Positions 53,003-64,000 of a stretch of DNA of 64,000 bases are shown in pieces (within the stretch, counting starts at the first letter, position 1; each line of letters starts with the position of its first letter). The stretch is taken from NCBI GenBank assembly GCA_964035545.1, contig OZ037768.1:8733241-8797240 (forward strand), written 5' to 3'. The notes under the pieces are model-generated. The model was given only the letters and a program-made list of their open reading frames with translations. It ran no database searches and was not told the DNA's origin. Position numbers and translations under genes: made by a program. This stretch comes from Bugula neritina. Its lineage: Eukaryota; Bryozoa; Gymnolaemata; Cheilostomatida; Bugulidae.

Positions 53003-53045
53003 TAGCTTAAGGCTTCTGGTTTAATTTTAACACCAGTTCGAATCT
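53003..53045 (+). other. tRNA-like A and B box pair, possible decayed SINE
   Basis: TAGCTTAAGGC at 53003 resembles an A box and AGTTCGAATCT at 53035 a B box with two mismatches. No cloverleaf with a pairing T stem can be folded, so it is not a functional tRNA. Confidence 0.2.
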
Positions 53046-53808
53046 CAGTTTTATACAAATATATCTCAAGGCACAATATATATATATACTGCTGTAGAAC
53101 TTGCAGTAGTATCTTAGACAGCTATTAGAAAATTGTTTGTTGAAATACAAGATGGCTGCTCATATTAGACAGTGTTTCTTATAAATTCAGTTAAAACTTG
53201 TATTGAAATTAAATTACATCAGTTCTCATGCATATATACATATTGATAGAAATAATTTAAGAAAGTGTATTATTGTTTAGATTGCATTACACTACCATAG
53301 AGAGCATAACTTGTTTGTAGATCATAGCGTTTGGTGTCATTTTAATAGGACGTGAGGAAAAGACATTGAAGTGTCATTTGTGAAGCTGGTCACTTCTAAA
53401 GCCCTAGATATTTTACTCCTTCTGAATGCCTACCAAATATATTTTCATAAACTTACGTAAGAGGCATCAATCTTTAATGACATCTCATCTCTTATAATTT
53501 TTTGTTTTATGAGATCACATTAGTTTTTTTATTGAAGAATAAAAATTTGTGCCAAAGTTCCAAGTGTTTTCCTCCACTTGATAATCTGAAATTACACCCA
53601 ACCTACTCAAAAAATAGTAATGGATTAGTTAGAGTTTGCAGCAATAAAATCCTAAACAAGATATGAGTAAATTAGAAAATGACGTTGAGGCAAAAATTAC
53701 TTCCTTGAAGTTTGTTTCTGTTTTCAATGAAAGGCAGTGCACCCACGGAATATTTTTCAAAATTTTCGAACTTGTAGTCATAACTAAAAACAACAAATGT
53801 AGTGTGAG

Positions 53809-53975
53809 CTTGTGCGTGTGTGTGTGCGTGTGTGTGTGCGTGTGTGTGTGCGTGTGTGTGTGCGTGTGTGCGCGCGTGTGTGTGTGTGAGTGTGTGTGCG
53901 TGCGTGTGTGTGCATGTGTGTGTGTGTGCATGTACGTGTGTGTGTGTGCGTGTGTGCGTGTGTGTGTGTGTGTGT
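53809..53975 (+). repeat. (TG)n/(CG) microsatellite
   Basis: About 165 bases of alternating purine-pyrimidine TG with regularly spaced CG steps; the first part repeats as tgcgtgtgtg every 10 bases. Has Z-DNA-forming character. Cys/Val-rich open frames across it are by-products. Confidence 0.95.
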
Positions 53976-55612
53976 TTAGTATTATTGATTTCTATATCAA
54001 GTTACAATTTGAATAGCTCAGTGATTTAAACTCAGCGCAAGAAACCCATTTTGCATGTGCACCTCAAACTTAAAATGTAAATAAATTTGCATCTAATGAG
54101 TTATGATTAATATGTAAAGTGTGTGGACAACAAAGAAAAACATATTTGCAATACCTGTATATCATTTCTCTTATAGTTTAATTGCGTTGTTCCTATATTC
54201 CGAATTACATATTTTCAATTGGCCTGTTTATATGTGCTGCATGATCAGTTCATTGCTGCTCTCTAATATAAAATTACTAATGAGCATTCAGTATTATTCA
54301 GTATGCCTGGTTCAGGGTATGTAGATGGTTGAAGCATAAATAAATAACCAAGAAAAAATTAAAAGTGACAATTTTGCAGACTACATAATACTACCCCATT
54401 GAGCCTTAGTTTTGTATATTGTTGTGCTGTTCGCCCATGTAACAGTTTCACACACTTTGATAAAACTTTGGTTCTTACTGCAATGTAGTGCAGCAGTGCA
54501 AGTAGCAAATTTAATATTGGAATTTACTCAAAACCAATAAGATATTATTATCTTATTATATCTATATAAAAATAACTAAACTTATATACAAATGTATAAA
54601 ATTTAAAACTTTGCCAGAAAATTATTTTATGCAGTAATTTAAACATCAAACAAAACTTATATACTAGCCCTTTGGTATTTCAGCAACAAGTGTTTATTTT
54701 GTAACACATCAAATAAGTTAAAAAATATTATATTGCTTCAATGTTTGTTAGTTGCCAATCTATAATCTTTGAGAGAAAAACTTCAGTAAAACCTCCTTTA
54801 TAAATGGATCCTAGACAAGATTTCAATATAAATGCAGAGTTAAATTTATATTCCATAGAGCTGTCACAAGATTCTTAATGTAATAACATCACAGTATATC
54901 AATGTTCAATTTTCACAAAATATATTCAATTAAACTGTTTGAAAAACCTATGCAAAGAATAATTAAAATATCTGTTACCACAGAATTTCAACAATGTTAA
55001 AAAGTGCAGCCAGCAGACTGACATCTGGTAAGAATCTAATCACCACAGATTTACTTTTTTCAGAAAAATTATGTTAAAAAGCATATCAAATATTTTTTCA
55101 CACATAACTATTGTAGAGGACACTAGCATGAATAATTATTTAGCTTCAGACTGCCTGAGAATATAAATATGCAATCATAACCAATTTTGTGGAATAAATC
55201 AGTTGATGTTAATTTGCTGTTTGCTTGTGCTTAATTTCGAGTGTCAAATGCCTGCCATCCTTTTTTTAGCTTAGTGCTTGGGTTTCAAATCTGTCCTGTT
55301 GCTTTTGAATTTTGAGAATACATCTTGCAGTGAATTGTTGACAGCTATAATTACTTAAAAATATACTCCATTGAAGACTAAGTAAAATTTTATTTGCCAT
55401 GTGCGGCTCTTATAAGTCTACTATAGAGCTTGCAGCATTAGGTACTCTTTCCTTGCAAGAATATGATGGTTGCAAAATATTAGAAATGTCAAGCAAAATA
55501 TATGATTATACAATTTTCCTTAAGACTACTTTCGTTTGTGTTTGTTTGGCTCTTATTAGCTTCAATTGTGTACTTGTTTCTGGTTTACGGATTCTTGAAT
55601 AATTATTGATCA
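53976..55612. other. No gene seen
   Basis: AT-rich sequence between two microsatellites; no splice-paired coding exon or RNA gene recognised. Confidence 0.4.
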
Positions 55613-58111
<2,499 letters not shown>

Positions 58112-58361
58112 CGTAGCAGCCGTAGCAGCCGTAGCAGCCGTAGCAGCCGTAGCAGCCGTAGCAGCCGTAGCAGCCGTAGCAGCCGTAGCAGCCGTAGCAG
58201 CCGTAGCAGCCGTAGCAGCCGTAGCAGCCGTAGCAGCCGTAGCAGCCGTAGCAGCCGTAGCAGCCGTAGCAGCCGTAGCAGCCGTAGCAGCCGTAGCAGC
58301 CGTAGCAGCCGTAGCAGCCGTAGCAGCCGTAGCAGCCGTAGCAGCCGTAGCAGCCGTAGCA
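58112..58361 (+). repeat. 9-bp minisatellite CGTAGCAGC, 27 perfect copies
   Basis: Twenty-seven identical CGTAGCAGC units (58112-58354) plus a 7-base partial unit. The unit is a multiple of three, so five of six frames are open, giving Val-Ala-Ala or Leu-Leu-Arg repeats; there is no gene around it. Confidence 0.97.
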
Positions 58362-58419
58362 AGACCAATTCCCTTACAGTACTTTTTATAAATAAACATA
58401 GATGATTCTTTTATACCCA

Positions 58420-58702
58420 GGGAGTTGGGGGTGAAGGAGTGTTGAGGTGCTGGGGTGAGGGGTGAAGGAGGAGGAGGTGAGAGGGTGAGAGGGTGAGGGG
58501 GTGAGGAGAGAGGGTATGAGGGAGTGAGGGGGTGAAGGGGCGAGGAGGTAAGGGGGTAAGAGGGTGAAGGGGTGAGGAGGTGGGTGGGTGAGGGGGTGAA
58601 GGGGCGAGGAGGTAAGGGGGTAAGGGGGTGAAGGGGTGAGGAGGTGGGTGGGTGAGGGGGTGAGAGGGTGAGGGTGTGAAGGGGCGAGGGGAGCTGTGGG
58701 GA
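58420..58702 (+). repeat. G-rich polypurine minisatellite with 64-bp higher-order unit
   Basis: Plus strand is almost entirely G, A and T with many GGG runs. The basic unit is an octamer like GGGGTGAA. Eight octamers form a 64-bp unit present twice, 58529-58592 and 58593-58656, differing at one base. Many overlapping four-run G tracts give quadruplex potential. Pro/Ser/His-rich minus-strand frames across it are by-products. Confidence 0.93.
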
Positions 58703-61700
58703 AATTTTTGATTTTTTGAAAACAAGCCATGCATTGCGCGCATGGTACTAAAATTCCCTGAACTACTAAATAAAATTAATGTGCGTGCATTAAAAATTCA
58801 CTTTGGAAAAGCTGAACTGTATTATGTTTTAATTACACTAATCTGTTACTAACGATCTTTTGTTAGCTGTTTTTTACAAAGTTTACTAAAAAGCACTAAA
58901 CTATGTTTACACTGATTAACTATTCCAGATTAATTCGCTGAACCAAATAGTTGCTGTTTACAGAGGCAGCTAGAGGTTGACCTCTGCGGATCCTCTCAAA
59001 AACAAGATTAAAACGACAATCATCAGAGTAACAATGATTCACATTGCTCACTTTTTTACTTCTATTTTATGAGCGGGGAAGCTGTTTTAGAACTACACTC
59101 TAAATGATATAGCTATTTTATTTTAGCAGTTTGCTCATAAGTGAATAGTTTTTCTGGCTCTGGATTTTTCACAATATTATTTTAATTCTTGAAGCAAGGG
59201 TGAAAAACAAGAAGGCACAGAACCATTATATGCAAAGCTGCTCGAGCACAGTACAGGCTTTTAGACTGGTTTATTTCCTGAATAATGATGAACGGTGGGG
59301 AAGGACATGGCAAAACAAGAGCAAATATATAAATATAGAGTGATCTAAATTTATCTACAAAACTTATTTCTGTAAATGACCTTTTGTTTTAATTCTATTG
59401 TGCAAGAGTTCTAAAACAAAAATCTTGTTTGATAGGCCAGGAATAGTTTGACTGAAAGCCAGAAAAACCAATCATCATTGGTTCATAATGCCCTTCTTTC
59501 CAAGACTACGCTTATGTAAAACTTTAACTATATACTCTATAGCAAACTTTATAAGTTCAAGCCTTATATATTAATTTTTTATATGAATGATCTCATATAG
59601 CAGAATATTCCAATAAAAAATGGTTTTATAAAATTCATGGTTTGCCAGAATAATTTGTTTAATGGCTTAAACTGCACAGGTATTCTGCTTGGAAATTTGT
59701 TACCTGTTTATTTACTGAATTTATAAGTTAATCATTTGCATTCTATACAAAAAAGTTGAATAAATGTTGGAAATGTTGAAACATATTACCAGGGCATATG
59801 AAACCTCTAGCTTTAGCATGCAAGCAAGCATACAGAATATAAAAAGTTTAAGGACTTTTAACATGATTGTGTTTGCAACTTTACACTCAATTGAATTTAA
59901 ATATGAGAAAGATATAAACAACAATTTGCAACTGTTATTGTTGTTATACCAAAAGATTTGGAAGCAAACTAGAAATGTGTGCATCATCACCAACTTCACA
60001 CCTTCACACTGTCAGGATTGACTGAATTAATGTCATAAATGTCAACTAAATATAAAATACACAGCTAGCTCTAAGATACTTGTGCCAACTATTATAACAC
60101 TTGTCACAAAAATTATAATATATTGTATAGTTGGAGCTTTTTGTGCATCATGCAAGGAGCAGGGAGTTATAATAGCTGCAAACTGACAAGAAGAAACTAG
60201 TAAACACGGTCTCATTGACAGAAGAGTCATAGTTTGTATTGCTGTGACATGGAAATTATTTTTTGCAGCTTTTAGCTTTCCAATACAAGCATATAATATA
60301 CTTGAGCTGCATGATATTATAGCATGATGAAGTATATATCTGCATGTATTACAATTAACTTTTATCAGGTTTAAATATGCTTAAACTTGATATTGTTTAA
60401 GCTAACCGCTGACTAATACATATGAAGCTTAGTTAACTTGCGGTATCAGATTTAAAATAAAGAATTACTATCTCGTTTAAGTTTTGTTTATTAAAGTTTG
60501 TTTATATTGCGCTAGTATTATCTTTAAATGCCAAACGGACATTTTTAATCGAATAGCAATTGTGTAAGTAGCAATAGTAATTTTCACTTTAATATAATTT
60601 AGTACATTTTAGATGCATTTTAGTAAATGTCACAAAGGGCCCTTCTACTATGATCAATGATTTTGCTAGAATCTTTAGCCACGACTTTTGGATTGAACTC
60701 ATCATGATCATAGGTCTATTTCCACGTTTGACATTGCTATTCATATTCTTAGAAGTTGGGCTCCCATCTTTTTCCCCTCCATCTGTATCCACTCACAATA
60801 TAAGTTATAATACTATTTATACTCAGCCACACATCACATTGTTAGCGTAGATCCTCAAATTCAGCCTAATTCTATTTCTCTAAGGCTATTAATCTTCAAT
60901 TTATAGGAAACTGATGTATTCTTGATCTGCCAATCTTTCAACTTAAAAATTGTGGATGAGTGTTTTAACACATCAAACGAGAAGCTGTTATTGAATTATA
61001 ATTTAGAAACTTTCTAGTAAACAACTTCTATAAACCATATTATTAATTTATTTGAGTGAAAAATTATCAATTATGGATGCATGAGTTCCTTTTTCTCACA
61101 ATGAATCTAAAATCAATCCTTTGTAATTTTTTGCTAATAGCACTGTTTGGTTTATTCGGATACCACAATATGATTGATTTTGGAGGTTTTTGAAACACTG
61201 TGGTTATGAAGTTAATATTTTTGTAAGCAAAACAAGCCACTGTTATAGTTGACTTTTCAATTTACATATTATGGTAAGAAGAATAAAATATCTGATGTAA
61301 AGTGTTGATATTAATATGCACTGGTTAATGATGTTCCTTCATAAGTGGTAGCTAATGTACCGCTGGTATCTATAAATATTGCAGACAAAATAGCTTTCTT
61401 CTGAGCCATAGACACTCATTTAGTTGGATAGGCTATGCATGATGCAAGGCTAAACAAATAGAAAGATGTTTAATGGCACTATTTAGCAAGGCAATACTGA
61501 TTCCAGCATGCGCTGAGTTTTAATTAAAGACTTTATTTGTAAACTATTAGAAGTATTTTATGGAACTATCTAATTTCTTCTATGAAAATGTCTAAAAACC
61601 CAAACTTTAGCACTGATTGAGAAATGTTTTATCTCTATTGCTAAAATTCACAAAATATGTGTTCGAAATATCTTTATATGTTTATATTTCGATTCACACT

Positions 61701-64000
61701 TAGGCATTATAAAATGTTAATATTTATGCACTATAAATTAATTAATAGTATTCAAAAAATTATTTCAAATAGTATATTGTTGAGCTGACTAAACATGCTT
61801 GTTTTGCAAAATGATGTATTTGAATATTCAAGTGTATGAATCCTCTGCAAATATATATAATATTAATACAGCTATAAAACATATTTCATAAATTGCAGTT
61901 TATTGAAAGTTGTCTGCTTTCAGTACTGTCAATAGCGACACATATTAATTTGCTGGGCAAATATCAAGACCTGAGTACAATACTAATCATAGAAGCCTAC
62001 AAAAGGCCGTAAATTTGAGATGCTGTATAGCCTGAGATTTTCACAACCCCACCAGTGTGCTTATTTGCATAATGGAGTTACAGTTGGTGAGGTTTTGGTA
62101 AACCCCACAAGGTGCCATTATTTTTGACAATGCTTGTTAGTTGGTCGATTAATTCAAAATAAAAGCTCAAAATATGTTTGATCTTGTTCTAACGAGTTAC
62201 TTAATAAAATTATGTTTTGCAATTTTTTGACTTTTTTGCAAGAGCATGTTGTTCCAATAGTAATGTCAGTTTGGTTTAGAAAGAAATTTATGTTTGAAAA
62301 ATCAATTTGCTTTCTTGTCAATCAGCCCAATGAGCCCATATAGAGCAGTTTGTGGTAAAATAATTTTAATAAATTATAAAACTTAAACGCCTTTAATATA
62401 ATGTAACTGTTCCAACCCTTGGAAATATGCATCAGGCAAATGGTGTCCAAAGTCTTTTCGTAATTGTCACGTATTTAAGCTAGATTGAGTAATAATACTG
62501 ACTTTCTGCTAGCTTGACATTTGGGTAATTAAAATTTAAATTGGATTTAGTTTAGTAACGTAATTAGATGTTAGAAGCGTGAGAATAAATTCTAGAACAA
62601 TAAATTAATTTATATGGCTGTTGAAATTTGATGTAAATAATAATATACAGGTGTGTTAGTGCAGCATAGCAAAATTAATTCGAGGGTTAAACATATAAAG
62701 ATGTTTGGTTGAACATTGATATTCATCTTAATGTATGCAGTCTGCACCTCAAAATGCATAAAATGCTAGATCAAAAACATGTAACAACTTAGCATTCCAT
62801 CTGATTAAATATTCAGTGGTTAAGAAGTAAAACCAATATTGCTCATATTGATGTGGTGTTTATTAATTAAGGTGGGAATTTACTTTTGATATTCTCTTCT
62901 TGAATTTATTGTGCAAATAAGCGTCAACTTATAAGAAAAAATGAAAATTATGTAAATCTTTAGATATACTGAGACATTATGTCTCAGTGTTTTATTGAGA
63001 AACGTTTCCCATACACAATGCCTGTAGATTAATGCAAACATAATATCAAAATTAAAATCTCATTTGTTATTAGCTAATTACAAACAAAACTCCAAAATGT
63101 TTGCGGGTTTTCCTCATTTTTGAATATAGTATATAGCAGACACTGTTGTTGGAACTTAGTATATCTGCCATATATAAATATTATGTTGTTCTTTTCAAGC
63201 ATTGCACTTGCAAATGTATGCAAAATATATGTTTGCTAAAAACGCATCAAGTGATTTTTCTTGACAGTCTGTTATAATCTTATGAGGTTTGTTTGCCAAG
63301 GACTTGAATTTTCAAAGTATGATAATACATTATTGACTAACAGCTATAAAGTGAATTTCTAAAACATAAACTAGGCTTTAGAACTTTAGTCAATAAAGCA
63401 AAATAAATGCTTAAGAATAATGTCTAAATCAGTTGATGATGACACTTTTATCAAACACATACTTTGTGCACTTATATATGGTATCCATTTAATGTTTATC
63501 ATATATACTTAATTTATTTTCCTATAAATCTCATGGCTTTTAAAACAAAGTATATTGATGTTCTGTTACTAAACATAAGAAATGTAACAACATTTATTCA
63601 TATAATTTTTTATATTAATACATATTATCAAGTAATACCCCTTCAGTACAATAATATGTAGGCTACAATATCACATTTCTATTTAAACTTGTGCTGTATT
63701 GTCAAGTAACAAATTACTCAAACACTGCTATATATATAGCCTACACTCAAAAAATGCTATAACACCACTTAATGGCTTAATTGCTTTTTATTAAAGTCAT
63801 GCAGCAAGAAATCAAGATTCAAAATTTGCCAGCATAATATATTATTGCATTATTTATTTCTAATCTCCATGTAAAAATGGATAATGCAATCATGTACTTT
63901 ATGTCGCTAAAGGTTTTTATTAATGGAGAAACTCCCAAATTGTACACCAGATATATACATGAATTTTCTTTGCTATAAGTTTTCACACATTTGTTACAAA
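58703..64000. other. No gene seen to the window end
   Basis: About 5.3 kb of AT-rich DNA. A hydrophilic open frame at 60589-60792 (-) starts MDTDGGEKDGSPTSK but has no recognised domain or partner exon. Nothing else stands out. Confidence 0.4.

Larger units (their letters stand above)
44661..53808. other. Gene-poor region upstream of sall
   Basis: About 9 kb without a supportable coding exon. Open frames here are short, lack domains and have no paired splice signals. By analogy with other developmental regulators this region may hold sall enhancers, which cannot be told from sequence alone. Confidence 0.4.

Noticed and set aside
53003..53045. Functional tRNA gene
   Set aside because: A and B box resemblance only; T stem and acceptor stem do not pair.
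53629..54029. His/Thr- and Cys/Val-rich frames
   Set aside because: Translation of the TG/CA microsatellite.
58112..58361. CRISPR-like array
   Set aside because: Units are contiguous with no spacers, and the genome is animal.
58386..58743. Pro/Ser/His-rich minus-strand frames
   Set aside because: By-product of the G-rich minisatellite.
60589..60792. Possible exon starting MDTDGGEKDGSPTSK (-)
   Set aside because: No recognised domain and no partner exons; a link to sall, whose N-terminus is already accounted for, is not supported.

Overview
The window is AT-rich animal nuclear DNA: GT-AG introns, standard genetic code, long microsatellites and tRNA-derived SINEs. Gene content (tandem membrane-anchored copper amine oxidases, a group III secreted phospholipase A2, a ten-cysteine prokineticin-like protein, acetoacetyl-CoA synthetase and a Spalt-like zinc-finger factor) fits an invertebrate bilaterian, most likely a spiralian/lophotrochozoan such as a mollusc. 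The phylum is an inference. There is no operon, phage, CRISPR or bacterial content.

Layout. 1-9,740 (+): two tandem copper amine oxidase genes; the first lacks its 5' exon(s), which lie before base 1, and the second is complete. 10,842-16,158 (+): two small secreted-protein genes, a group III phospholipase A2 (3 exons) and a prokineticin/colipase-fold protein (4 exons, one of 27 nt) whose C-terminus is a run of Ser-Gly repeats. 16,773-24,209 (-): acetoacetyl-CoA synthetase in 17 exons that rebuild a frame-consistent 664-residue protein. 24,960-26,130: a field of CTA/CTG and ACTAAT/ATTAGT-type simple repeats, followed by a small CpG-bearing island. 28,515-44,660 (-): a Spalt-like (sall) gene in 11 exons rebuilding an 884-residue protein with nine C2H2 fingers. 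44,661-64,000: about 19 kb with no gene I can support, holding several large simple repeats: TG/CG (53.8 kb), TA x 99 (55.6 kb), and a CA, 9-bp and G-rich composite (58.0-58.7 kb).

The genes are ordinary eukaryotic neighbours and need not act together. The oxidases act on extracellular amines; the PLA2 and prokineticin-like protein are secreted; AACS works in the cytosol on ketone bodies; sall is a developmental repressor whose gene-poor flank probably holds regulatory DNA. Exon joins were made by hand from splice signals plus frame and family agreement, so transcript evidence would be the decisive test. The most novel item is the prokineticin-fold protein with a glycosaminoglycan-type Ser-Gly tail and an in-frame 27-nt microexon.
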